Below are positions 46,720 through 56,000 of a DNA stretch of 64,000 bases, one piece after another. The translations under genes and the position numbers were made by a program. Every line of letters begins with the position of its first letter. Positions within the stretch are counted from its first letter, which is position 1. Source of the stretch: an uncultured Collinsella sp. (lineage in GTDB: Bacteria; Actinomycetota; Coriobacteriia; Coriobacteriales; Coriobacteriaceae); assembly GCA_900546825.1 (NCBI GenBank), contig UREE01000005.1, forward strand, positions 1 through 64,000. Reading direction: 5' to 3'. The notes below the pieces were generated by a model that did no database searches, was not told the origin of the DNA, and saw nothing but the letters and a program-made list of their open reading frames with translations.

Positions 46720-49602
46720 ATGACGCTACTGTATTTCCTTACCCTGTTTCCGCTGGTACCGGCACTGGGCATGCTGCTCGCGCGCGGTGACCGCGCCCGC
46801 GATGCGGTGGGGCTCATAGGCTCCGGCATTATTATGGCGGTGACAGTTGTAGTCGCCGTCATGTTTTTTGGCACGGGTCCGCAGAGCTTCGAGGTTGCCC
46901 CCGGCACCTCGCATGTGCTCTCGATCATCAGTTCCGTTATCGACGTCATCCTGTGCGCCGTCATCCTGTACAACGCGTACAAATATAGGAACGCGCTCAC
47001 CACGGTGCTCGGCGTAGTCCAGTTGGTGGGCTCGCTCGCCTTTGCAGCCATGACGCTGCCCGCGACCGAAGCCGTCACCGCAACCCCGCTCTACCTGGAC
47101 TACATGAGCGTGATCATGGTCCTCGCCGTCGGCATCGTCGGCAGCTTAATCTGCGTGTATGCCCTGGGCTACATGAAGGACTTCCAGGCCCATGACGAGC
47201 ACGAGGCCGCGCTACGCGGGCAGACCGCGCCCGACCGTCGCCCGCAGTTCCTGGCGCTTATGTTCCTATTCCTCTCGGCTATGTTCGTCATCGTGACGAG
47301 TGACAACCTTGAGTGGCTGTTCTGCGGCTGGGAAATCACCACCGTGTGCTCGTTCCTCATGATTGGCTACACGCGCACGCCCGAGGCCATCAAAAACGCC
47401 TTCACCCAAATCATCCTCAACATGCTGGGCGGCATCGCGTTTTTGGCCGGACTCATGTATCTGCACGTTAACGGCATGCCGCTGACCATCTCGGGCATGA
47501 TCGAGCTTTCCGGCGCCGGAACCGCGCAATCCGCGCTGCTGGTGATGCCGGTCGTTCTGCTGTCGCTCGCCGCCCTTACCAAGGCCGCGCAGATGCCGTT
47601 CCACACCTGGCTGTTGGGTGCCATGGTTGCCCCCACGCCCACGAGCGCCCTGCTGCACTCGTCAACCATGGTCAAAGCCGGCGTGTTCCTGATGGTCAAG
47701 CTGAGCCCGCTCTATGCCATCTATCCCGTGACTGGCTTTATGGTCACGAGTGTGGGTGCCATCACGTTTTTACTTGCTGCCCTCATGGCCATCTCGCAGA
47801 GCAACGCCAAACGCGTGCTCGCGTACTCCACCATTTCCAACTTGGGCCTCATCAGTGCCTGCTTGGGTGTCGGCGCGCCCGAGGCCGTATGGGCGGCCAT
47901 CTTCCTGATCCTGTTCCACACGGTGGCAAAGTCGTTGCTGTTCCTGTGCGTGGGCACGGCCGAGCACCATATCGGCAGCCGCGATATCGAGGACATGGAC
48001 GGTATGTTCAGCCGCATGCCGCACCTGACGCGTCTGATGATGCTGGGCATCATGGGCATGTTTGTGGCGCCGTTTGGCATGCTCGTGTCCAAGTGGGGCG
48101 CCCTGGTGGCGTTTGCGCAGACTGGCAACGTGCTCATGATCATGGTGCTGGCCTTTGGCTCGGCCGCGACGTTCTTCTTCTGGGGCAAGTGGCTTGCCAA
48201 GCTTTCGGGCGTCGACCCCACGGCTCAAAACGTGGAGGTCAATGTCCACAAGACCGAATGGATGGCGCTCAACACCATCGCCGCGCTACTGATTCTGTGC
48301 TGCGTGGCGTTTCCGGTTATCTCGAGCGGTCTGGTGTCGCCTTACTTGGCCATGGTGTTTGGCCGCGTGCCGTACGTTATCGGCAAGGACGCCATGTATC
48401 TGATGGTGGTTATCGTGGCGTTTATCGCCGTGGTGCTGCTGACTTCATTCCGCGTGAGCAACAAGCCGCACGTAAACGTATACCTTTCGGGCGTGGGAAC
48501 CGACAAATATCGCCATTTCCGCGGCTCGATGGGACACGAGGTGAAGGCCGAAAAGCGCAATTGGTACTCGGAGGACGCCCTTGGCGAGAAGCGTATTGGC
48601 CCCGCGGGTAGCGTCGTGTGCTGCAGCATTATCTTGTTTGCGCTGCTGTGTTGCGCGTGGATTGGGCCCGAGAGACTTGCCATGAGCGCGCCCTCGGTGC
48701 TGCGCGGCAAGTATTTCGAAGGCTCGGGCGTCATGGGCATCTTTATAGGCACCGTGGCGTTTGCCCTGATTGCGCCGCTTGTGGGCGGCTTGATCGACGG
48801 TCTTGACCGTAAGCTTTCGGCTCGCATGCAGGGCCGCGTGGGCCCGTGCCTGCTGCAGCCCTTCTACGATGTTGCCAAGCTGCTGCGCAAGGCCCCTGCC
48901 AGCGTAAACACCATGGATGATACCTACATGGCGTGCGCGCTCATCTTTACCGTGGTGGGCGGCGGCATCTTTGTGTCGGGTTCCAACACGCTGCTGTGCG
49001 CTTTTATGGTGACGCTCGCCGCGATCTTTGTGGTGTTGGCGTCCGCCTCGACGCAAAGCCCGTTTGCCCAGGTTGGTGCCGACCGAGAGCTGCTGCAGGT
49101 TATGAGCTACGAGCCCGCCGTTCTGCTGATGAGCGTGGGCCTGTACCTTGCCACCGATAGCTTCGATTCCATCGCCGTGACGGGGCAGTCGGCCCCCATC
49201 ATCGTGTACAGCGCGCCCATTTTCCTCGCACTGCTCGCGGTGCTTACCATCAAGCTACGCAAGTCGCCGTTTGACCTTTCGTACTCGCATCACGCGCATC
49301 AGGAGATTGTCCAGGGCGTCGCCACCGAGATGAGCGGCGGCACGCTGGCCAAGATGACCCTTATGCACTGGTGCGAGACCGTGCTGTTTTTGATGTGGGT
49401 GGGCATGTTCTTTGTTTGGGACAACCCGGTGAGCTGGGTGGTCGCCCTGGTCGTGATGGCCGCGACGTACTTTGTCGAGGTGCTGATCGACAACACCTTC
49501 GCGCGCAGCACCTGGCGCAGCTGCTTTAGGCTCGGATGGGGTGTGGCGCTGGTGTTTGGCCTGCTCAACCTTATGCCCATCCTCGTCGACGTATTTATTT
49601 AG
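46720..49602 (+). CDS. echAB: Fused EchA-EchB: NuoL-like antiporter subunit joined to NuoH-like membrane subunit
   Basis: A 960-residue membrane protein. Residues about 1-625 form a NuoL/HyfB-type ion-translocating subunit with about 15 helices, including the broken-helix region FHTWLLGAMVAPTPTSALLHSS and HTVAKSLLFLCVG. A short linker (KRNWYSEDALGEKRIG) leads to a NuoH/EchB-type subunit from about 650, with DGLDRKLSARMQGRVGPCLL and QPFYDVAKLLRKAP. In most Ech or Hyf systems these are two proteins. GGGGGAG stands about 8 bp before ATG 46720. It begins a five-gene operon that would couple ferredoxin oxidation and proton reduction to ion pumping. Confidence 0.88.
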   Translation: MTLLYFLTLFPLVPALGMLLARGDRARDAVGLIGSGIIMAVTVVVAVMFFGTGPQSFEVAPGTSHVLSIISSVIDVILCAVILYNAYKYRNALTTVLGVVQLVGSLAFAAMTLPATEAVTATPLYLDYMSVIMVLAVGIVGSLICVYALGYMKDFQAHDEHEAALRGQTAPDRRPQFLALMFLFLSAMFVIVTSDNLEWLFCGWEITTVCSFLMIGYTRTPEAIKNAFTQIILNMLGGIAFLAGLMYLHVNGMPLTISGMIELSGAGTAQSALLVMPVVLLSLAALTKAAQMPFHTWLLGAMVAPTPTSALLHSSTMVKAGVFLMVKLSPLYAIYPVTGFMVTSVGAITFLLAALMAISQSNAKRVLAYSTISNLGLISACLGVGAPEAVWAAIFLILFHTVAKSLLFLCVGTAEHHIGSRDIEDMDGMFSRMPHLTRLMMLGIMGMFVAPFGMLVSKWGALVAFAQTGNVLMIMVLAFGSAATFFFWGKWLAKLSGVDPTAQNVEVNVHKTEWMALNTIAALLILCCVAFPVISSGLVSPYLAMVFGRVPYVIGKDAMYLMVVIVAFIAVVLLTSFRVSNKPHVNVYLSGVGTDKYRHFRGSMGHEVKAEKRNWYSEDALGEKRIGPAGSVVCCSIILFALLCCAWIGPERLAMSAPSVLRGKYFEGSGVMGIFIGTVAFALIAPLVGGLIDGLDRKLSARMQGRVGPCLLQPFYDVAKLLRKAPASVNTMDDTYMACALIFTVVGGGIFVSGSNTLLCAFMVTLAAIFVVLASASTQSPFAQVGADRELLQVMSYEPAVLLMSVGLYLATDSFDSIAVTGQSAPIIVYSAPIFLALLAVLTIKLRKSPFDLSYSHHAHQEIVQGVATEMSGGTLAKMTLMHWCETVLFLMWVGMFFVWDNPVSWVVALVVMAATYFVEVLIDNTFARSTWRSCFRLGWGVALVFGLLNLMPILVDVFI

Positions 49603-49614
49603 GAGGCGGCATCC

Positions 49615-50193
49615 ATGGATCATAAAATGTCGCGCTCACCGTGGGTTATTCATTACGACGGTTCGAGCTGCAACGGATGCGATATCGAGGTGCTGGCCTC
49701 GCTCACGCCGCTGTTCGATGCGGAGCGCTTTGGCGTGGTCAACACCGGCAACCCCAAGCATGCGGATATCTTTTTGGTGACGGGGTCGGTCAATGCCCAG
49801 AACCTGCCTGTCGTGCGCCAGATCTACAACCAGATGCTCGAGCCCAAGTGCGTGGTGGCGTGCGGCATCTGCGCGTGTTCGGGCGGCGTGTTCCGCGATG
49901 CCTATAACGTGATCGGCGGCGTGGACCGCGCGATTCCCGTGGACGTGTACGCGCCCGGGTGCGCCATTCGCCCCGAGACGGTGATCGATGCCATCGTGGA
50001 GGCGTGCGGCATCCTGGACCAGAAGGAGGCCGTGATGCGCGCCGGCGGCGATCCGCTCACCGTGGGCGGTGCCGCTACCTGGGACGGTGGCGTTGAGCTG
50101 GGCGAGGACGGGTTTGTGGCTGCGGGGGCCGGGGCCAGTGTCGACGCAGGCGCGGCTGACAGTGCGCCCGCCGCTGCAAAGGAGGCCGAGTAA
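49615..50193 (+). CDS. echC: Ech hydrogenase small subunit (NuoB/EchC type)
   Basis: A 192-residue Fe-S subunit that would hold the proximal [4Fe-4S] cluster next to the NiFe site. Ligand candidates are Cys19 and Cys22 (SSCNGCDIE), a Cys of GICACSGGVF (about 83-88) and Cys116 (APGCAIRPE). The conserved core ends near residue 145; the rest is an Ala/Gly-rich tail of low complexity. GGAGG precedes ATG 49615, 12 bp after the membrane subunit. The stop codon shares a base with the next start codon. Confidence 0.88.
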   Translation: MDHKMSRSPWVIHYDGSSCNGCDIEVLASLTPLFDAERFGVVNTGNPKHADIFLVTGSVNAQNLPVVRQIYNQMLEPKCVVACGICACSGGVFRDAYNVIGGVDRAIPVDVYAPGCAIRPETVIDAIVEACGILDQKEAVMRAGGDPLTVGGAATWDGGVELGEDGFVAAGAGASVDAGAADSAPAAAKEAE

Positions 50194-50930
50194 TGCAAAA
50201 GGCTATCTATACCACCGTTGGGATCGATGAACTGTTGCCGCATGTGCAGGCGCTCAAAGGTACCGGCGCGCGCTTTGTGCAGATGCATGCCGAGCGCTGT
50301 GTGGACGACGGATCGTATCGCTTGGTCTATACGTTTATCAACGTTCGTGTTGCTCAGGAGCATATTGCGCAGGACGGCAGCTATGCGATCGAGAACCTGG
50401 TGGTTGAGGGCATCGACCAGTACCAGGAGATTCCGTCCATCAGCTCGTACTATCCGGCGGTATTCCCGTTTGAGAACGAGGCGCACGACCTGTTTGGTCT
50501 TGCCATCACTGACATGCAGGTCGACTTTAAGGGCTTTTTCTACCAGGTTTCGACTGCCGAGCCCATGAGCGTTATCACGCCCGAGGTGAAGGCCGCGCGC
50601 GAGAAGGCCATGAAGGTCCGTGCCGCTGCCGAGGCCAAGGCGCGCAAGGCTGCGGCCGAGAAGGCCGCTGCCGCTGCTGCTGCGGGGGAGGGCGCTGCGG
50701 ATGCCGGCGATGCTGCGAGTGCTGCTGCCGCCCAGCCCGCTGCGGCTGCCGCCCAGCCCGCTGCGGCTGCCGGCTCCGATGCTCAGCACGATGAGGCTGC
50801 TGCGAAGGCCGCGCTCAAGGCCGCCGAGATGGAGGCAAAGCTCGCCGCCATGGATCCCGAGAAAGCGGCCAAGGTCCGCGCGGCGCTTGCCGCCAAGGCC
50901 GCCCGCGACAAGCAGAAAGAGGAGGCGTAA
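50193..50930 (+). CDS. echD: Ech hydrogenase NuoC-like subunit (EchD) with Ala-rich tail
   Basis: A 245-residue protein. Residues 1-130 match the NuoC/EchD fold with PSISSYYPAVFPFENEAHDL and FGLAITDMQVDFKG. Residues about 135-245 are low-complexity and very rich in Ala, Glu and Lys, with a repeated AAAQPAAA unit (DNA repeats around 50725-50770); this is probably a charged helix or a flexible tail not seen in standard EchD. The start overlaps the echC stop (AATGC), and echE begins 5 bp after its end, so translation is coupled throughout. Confidence 0.85.
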   Translation: MQKAIYTTVGIDELLPHVQALKGTGARFVQMHAERCVDDGSYRLVYTFINVRVAQEHIAQDGSYAIENLVVEGIDQYQEIPSISSYYPAVFPFENEAHDLFGLAITDMQVDFKGFFYQVSTAEPMSVITPEVKAAREKAMKVRAAAEAKARKAAAEKAAAAAAAGEGAADAGDAASAAAAQPAAAAAQPAAAAGSDAQHDEAAAKAALKAAEMEAKLAAMDPEKAAKVRAALAAKAARDKQKEEA

Positions 50931-50935
50931 GGTCC

Positions 50936-52024
50936 ATGGCACATCGCTCCGTCATTCCGTTTGGCCCGCAGCACCCGGTGCTGCCCGAGCCGCTTCATCT
51001 GGACCTGGTGATCGAGGACGACCGCGTCATCGAGGCAATTCCGCAGATCGGTTTTGTGCACCGCGGGCTCGAGAAGCTCACCGAAAAGCGCGATATGCAT
51101 CAGTTTGGCTACATCGCCGAGCGCATCTGCGGCATCTGCGCCGTGGGCCACAGCTATGGCTATGCCAGCGCCTGCGAGCGTATGCTCGACATCGAGGTGC
51201 CCGGCCGCGTGCAGTATATCCGCACCATTCTGCATGAGCTTTCGCGCATCCACTCGCACCTGCTGTGGCTGGGCCTGCTCGCCGATGCCTTTGGCTTCGA
51301 GGCGCTGTTCTATCGTTCGTGGACCCTGCGCGAGCAGATTCTCAAGATCTTCGAGAGCACGTGCGGCGGGCGCGTGATTCTGTCGATTAACGAGATCGGC
51401 GGCCTTAAGCACGATATCGAGGACTCCGAGCTGGCGGGCATTGTCCAGATGCTCGATGCCATGCGCCCCGACTACGAGGCCCTGGTGCATACGTTTTTGG
51501 ACGACAACAGCTGCGGCGAGCGCCTGCATGGCGTAGGCGTGATCGGCAAGAAGGACGCGCTGGATCTGTCGATGGTTGGCCCGTTTGGGCGCGCCTCGGG
51601 CGTGGACTACGACGTGCGCATGTTTGGCGACGGCGCCTATGCGGATCTGGCTGCGTTTGGGCCCATCGTTGCTACCGATGGCGACTGCTATGCCCGCTGC
51701 CAGGTGCGTTGTGCCGAGGTCACGCAGGCCATGGACATCATCAAGGAGCTCGTGGGCAAGATTCCGCACGACGGTATCGGCGGGCGCACCAAGCTTACGC
51801 CGGCCGACGGCGCGCGCGGCGAGGTTGTGATTGAGCAGCCGCGCGGCGAGGCGTACTACTATGTGCGCGGCAACGGCACCAAGAATCTGGACCGTTTCCG
51901 CGTGCGCACGCCGACGTCGCAGAACCTGGCGGGTCTGACACATGCGCTGCAGGGCGTGCTCCTTGCCAACGTGCCCATGATTATCCTGACCATCGACCCC
52001 TGCATTAGCTGCACGGAAAGGTAG
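50936..52024 (+). CDS. echE: Ech [NiFe]-hydrogenase large subunit (EchE)
   Basis: A 362-residue catalytic subunit. All four Ni-binding cysteines are present: ERICGICAVGH (Cys65, Cys68) and DPCISC (Cys356, Cys359). This separates it from NuoD of complex I, which lacks them. The chain ends DPCISCTER, three residues after the last Cys, so there is no C-terminal peptide for a maturation protease to remove. The Group 4 assignment rests on the neighbouring EchA-F-like subunits. It should evolve or oxidise H2 with ferredoxin through EchF. GGAGG upstream lies inside echD. Hyp maturation genes are not in the window. Confidence 0.93.
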   Translation: MAHRSVIPFGPQHPVLPEPLHLDLVIEDDRVIEAIPQIGFVHRGLEKLTEKRDMHQFGYIAERICGICAVGHSYGYASACERMLDIEVPGRVQYIRTILHELSRIHSHLLWLGLLADAFGFEALFYRSWTLREQILKIFESTCGGRVILSINEIGGLKHDIEDSELAGIVQMLDAMRPDYEALVHTFLDDNSCGERLHGVGVIGKKDALDLSMVGPFGRASGVDYDVRMFGDGAYADLAAFGPIVATDGDCYARCQVRCAEVTQAMDIIKELVGKIPHDGIGGRTKLTPADGARGEVVIEQPRGEAYYYVRGNGTKNLDRFRVRTPTSQNLAGLTHALQGVLLANVPMIILTIDPCISCTER

Positions 52025-52031
52025 GCGCGGC

Positions 52032-52373
52032 ATGAGTTTACTGACATTTGCCAAGACGGCCTTGGGTTCTATGGTCAAGCGGCCGGTCACGGTGTGCTAT
52101 CCGCAGGAGAAGCTGACGGCGCCCGAGCGCCTGCGCGGGCATATCGTCAATGACATGGATGTGTGCATTTGCTGCGGCATGTGCGCGCGCCGTTGCCCGG
52201 CGGGCGCGCTCGCGGTCGATCGCAAGGGTGGAACGTGGTCGATCGACCCGTATGCCTGCGTGGTGTGCGGTGAGTGCATCGAGAGCTGCCCCAAGCACTG
52301 CCTGACTATGGACACCGCCCGCACCCCAGTCGCAGCGGACAAGACTCCCACAGTAGAAACCAAGCAGGAATAG
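52032..52373 (+). CDS. echF: Ech hydrogenase ferredoxin-like subunit (EchF / NuoI type)
   Basis: A 113-residue protein with two [4Fe-4S] motifs, CICCGMCARRCPAGAL and CVVCGECIESCP, as in NuoI/HycF/EchF. It takes electrons from soluble ferredoxin and passes them to the EchC cluster. The N-terminal amphipathic segment (LLTFAKTALGSMVKRPVTV) probably binds the membrane arm. A GGCGCGGC spacer of 7 bp separates it from echE. It is last in the operon, which has the order A-B, C, D, E, F known for Ech. Confidence 0.92.
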   Translation: MSLLTFAKTALGSMVKRPVTVCYPQEKLTAPERLRGHIVNDMDVCICCGMCARRCPAGALAVDRKGGTWSIDPYACVVCGECIESCPKHCLTMDTARTPVAADKTPTVETKQE

Positions 52374-52383
52374 CGCTGGAATA

Positions 52384-52415
52384 GGGCCGGTGGGGCAAAA
52401 ATGCCCCATCGGCCC
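52384..52415 (+). terminator. Hairpin at the end of the hydrogenase operon
   Basis: GGGCCGGTGGGGC pairs with GCCCCATCGGCCC around AAAAAT; there is no T run after it, so termination strength is uncertain. From here to 53081 there is no gene; the DNA holds two long hairpin elements and a motif cluster, listed separately. Confidence 0.55.
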
Positions 52416-52448
52416 CGCGCTTAAACGCGCGGTTGGGCCGCCACGAAC

Positions 52449-52600
52449 AAAACTATGCCGGATTACGGGGCTGGATAGCGAATCTCCGACCATACGGAAA
52501 ATCGCAAAAACAAAACCGCAGGTAGATAGCCTGCCGTTTTTCAAAAAATGAAGGTATGGATGAGGGCCTCGGCTTTAGCCCCGTAATCCGGCATAGTTTT
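52449..52600. repeat. Composite long hairpin element A-left
   Basis: 152 bp. Perfect 24-bp outer arms (52449-52472 and 52577-52600), inner pairs CCATAC/GTATGG, and a central stem GCAGG-TAGATAG-CCTGC flanked by A and T runs. Followed about 50 bp later by AAACGGATCATTTTGG (52650-52665). Confidence 0.85.
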
Positions 52601-52706
52601 GAAATGGCGCCATATCCGTAACGGCTCTTGAGCTCCCGTGGACAGAGGGAAACGGATCATTTTGGCCTTGCGAGGGCTGTCACGTGACCCGCCTGCCACG
52701 AAATGG

Positions 52707-52842
52707 GCCCATCTACTACGTTTAGGTGGCAACCCTCGACCACGGCAAGTAATGCGAAATGAAAATCGCAGGTAGAACGCCTCCGATTTTTCATGAAAAG
52801 CGGCTATGGTCGGGGGTATCGAGTCAAACGTAGTAGATGGGC
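52707..52842. repeat. Composite long hairpin element B-left
   Basis: 136 bp. Outer arms GCCCATCTACTACGTTT (52707-52723) and complement (52826-52842), inner CGACCA/TGGTCG pairing, and central stem with loop GCAGGTAGAACGCCT. A related tail motif, AAAACGCGTCCTTTTG, lies at 52888-52903. Confidence 0.85.
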
Positions 52843-52949
52843 TAGTTTTCTGGCGAGCGCTATCGATTGCTTCCTTGGGGATGGAGGAAAACGCGTCCTT
52901 TTGTCCCCGTCAATCTTGAATCGCATCCGTTTTCCTGCGAAAACCTTCG

Positions 52950-53029
52950 TGTCTCAACTTTGGTGAGACATTTGTCTCACGCCCAAAACCGAATCTGGAA
53001 CATGTGTCACCTGCCCTAATTGTGTCTCA
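52950..53029 (+). promoter_or_regulatory. Cluster of TGTCTCA motifs upstream of the adhesin
   Basis: TGTCTCA at 52950-52956, its complement TGAGACA at 52964-52970, TGTCTCA again at 52973-52979 and 53023-53029. The first two form a palindrome with a 7-bp spacer. Their position 50-130 bp before the adhesin ATG suggests a regulator-binding site. Confidence 0.5.
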
Positions 53030-53081
53030 TTCCGTAACTTTAGGCTGATGCAAGGTCTGAGCCCGCGAGAAGGGAGACGCG

Positions 53082-56000
53082 ATGAGCAGGTACACGAGGG
53101 GTCTCTTGGCGGTGATACTGGCCGTAGTGCTGGTGTTGCCAGCCGCAGCATTCGCCATGCTGCCCGAGGCCAACGCCAGGTCCAGCACAGGAATGGACGG
53201 ACCGACAGTAAACGGGACGGTCGTCGACCCCGATACTAGCGGACGCTGGGAAATCTGGGCGGCAGGCCACGGTGGCAATAAGGTAACGACCCAAAACGTC
53301 GGTCGAATCTGGACCGACAAGACGGTCAAGGCAACCGGGAAAAACGAAGAGTCGGACTTTTTGACCACGCTTTCGGCGATGTCCTCGACGTCTAATTCAA
53401 CCGTGACGGTCACCACGCCACTCGACATCGTGATGGTGCTGGATGCCTCCGGCTCGATGGATGATCCTATGGGTGGCGGAGATTCCACCAAGCGTATCGA
53501 TGCGCTGAAGGGCGCTGCGAACAGCTTTATCGATACCATCGCCAAACAAAACGAGGCTATCGAGGGTGTTGATAGGCAGCATAGGGTTGCCATTGTTAAG
53601 TTTGCGGGTGATAAGACCAATAAGGTCGGCAATGACCAGTACAAGAAAGGGCAATTTTGGTACAACAACTCGCAGGTGATGAAGGGTTTGACCGATTGCT
53701 CTGGCGGCAACGTGAAAGTTCTTGAGGATACAGTTGCTGGAATCAAGCCAAGCGGTGCCACGCGTGCCGACTATGGTCTGGAACTGGCCGGGGATATCAC
53801 TTCTGGCCGCGCAGATGCCAAGAAGATCGTTGTGTTCTTTACCGACGGCAAGCCAACGAGCTTCAGCGAGTTTGATTCTGACGTCGCCAAGGGTGCCGTG
53901 ACGGCTGCCAAGAAGATGAAGGATGGCAAGGCCACCGTTTATACCATCGGCATCTTTAGTGGAGCGGACCCCGCTGACGATCCCTCGAAAGAGGGGACAA
54001 GCGACGTCAACAAGTTTATGCACGCCGTGTCGAGTAATTATCCCGATGCCACGTCGTATGCGAGCGACGAGCTTGGCACACGCGTGGAAAACTCCGACTA
54101 CTACAAGTCGGCGACCAATGCCGAAGAGCTCAAGAAGGTCTTCGACGACATCTCACAAGCCATTACATCGGAGCCGCCTTATCCGACCGAAATCCATAAG
54201 GGCTACGACGAGACCAAATCCGGCTACATCACGTTTACCGACGAGCTGGGCGACTTTATGCAGGTCGACGGATTTACCGAAGTCGTCATCAACGGCACGT
54301 CGTTTACCAAGGCGAGCAAGACGGTCAACAAAGAGACCAATACCGACACCTACGAGTTCGCCGGCAAGGCAAAAGACCTGCTCATTACCGTGCAGCGCGC
54401 TGGCGATGACGATCCCCGGAAGGGCGATATCGTAACGGTTAATATTCCTGCGTCGTTGATTCCGCTGAGTCACTTTAAGACCGTAGACGGCAAGCTTTCG
54501 GTCGACAACGTTAAGCCCATTCAGGTGAAGTATGCCTCGAGCGTGAAGAGCGCCGCGCTTGACAACCTGTTTACGCCCGAGAAGGTAGCAGGGCTCAAGA
54601 ACTACATCGAGCATAATACGACTGTCGTTGACGGCACCAAGACCGTGAGCTTCTACGCGAACAAGTGGAGCGGTGGTGCGTTGGGTGATACGGTTGCGAC
54701 CTTTGAGCCGGCCGACACCAACCGCTACTACTACTTCCAGAAGCAGACTCCCATTTACGCGGATAAGGGCTGCACGCAGCCTGCAAAGAATTCGCTGGCA
54801 GATACCGGCACCTATTACTACAAGGATGAGTTTGAGGAGCAGGGCGAAAACGGCGAGGCCAAGCCCGCCACTGCCGTCATCGAGTTTATCGGCGGCGACG
54901 CTGCCAAGTTTGACGGCGCTATAGTTGCCGACGGGGACGGCAACCTTTCGTTTAGCGTGGGAACCGCGCGTCTGGCCTTTATCGATGAGCTCCACACTAC
55001 CAAGGGCAGCGTGGGCGGCAACAACACTGGTACCGCGACTGACGTTCTCAATCCCAAGTGGAACAACGTGTCCGCCAAGGCGACCGCGACGCATGTCAAT
55101 TCCTACCTAGGCAACAACGGCAAGATCAGCTTTGCGTATGACATGACGCCGGCAATGGTGGAAACCAAGGCCAGCTTCGGCCTGACCAAGGTGCTCGAGG
55201 GTCGCGACTGGACGAATGCTGACGCGTTTGAGTTTGGCCTGACATCCGAGAGCGGCGCCCCGATGCCTGCGGCTAGGACTGCGACCGTGCGCAAGGCTGA
55301 CCTGGACCAGGGCAAGGCTGCCATCGACTTCGGCACGATCGAATACACCGAACCTGGCACGTACGTCTACAAGGTCAGCGAAAAGAACGCCGGGACCACG
55401 GTTGACGGCATTGCCTACAGCAAGAACGTCGCGGAGGTCACCGTGACGGTAACGCCCAACAAGAGGGGCGAGCTCAGCGCCGCTGTGAAGGTGACTTGGA
55501 GCGAAGCCGACGAGACCGAGTTCAAGAACGTCTACACTGCGGAGCCTGTTGAGTCCAGCGTTACCGACAAGATTGACGTGACCAAGTCTCTGACCGGGCG
55601 CGACCTTACGGCCGGTGAGTTCAGCTTTGAGCTGCGCGAGATTAAGGGTGAGGACTCTGAGCTTATCGAGACCGTTAAGAACGCCGCCGACGGCAAGGTG
55701 ACGTTCAGTGCCATCAAGTACACCGAGATCGGCCAGCACACCTACAAGCTGTATGAGGTTAAGGGCAACGCCGGCGGTATTGACTACGATGACGCGGTCT
55801 ACACCATCGTGACGACCATCGCCGATAACGGCAAGGGCCAGCTGGTTGCCACGCACGAGCTGAAGGACGCCAAGGACGTCAAGAGCATCGAGTTCAAGAA
55901 CGCCTACACCACGAATGCTACCGAGGCATCGCTTGCGGGTATCAAGAATCTGCAGGTTGACGACGCTCTGACCCCGGCTGATATCACCGGCAAGTTCACC

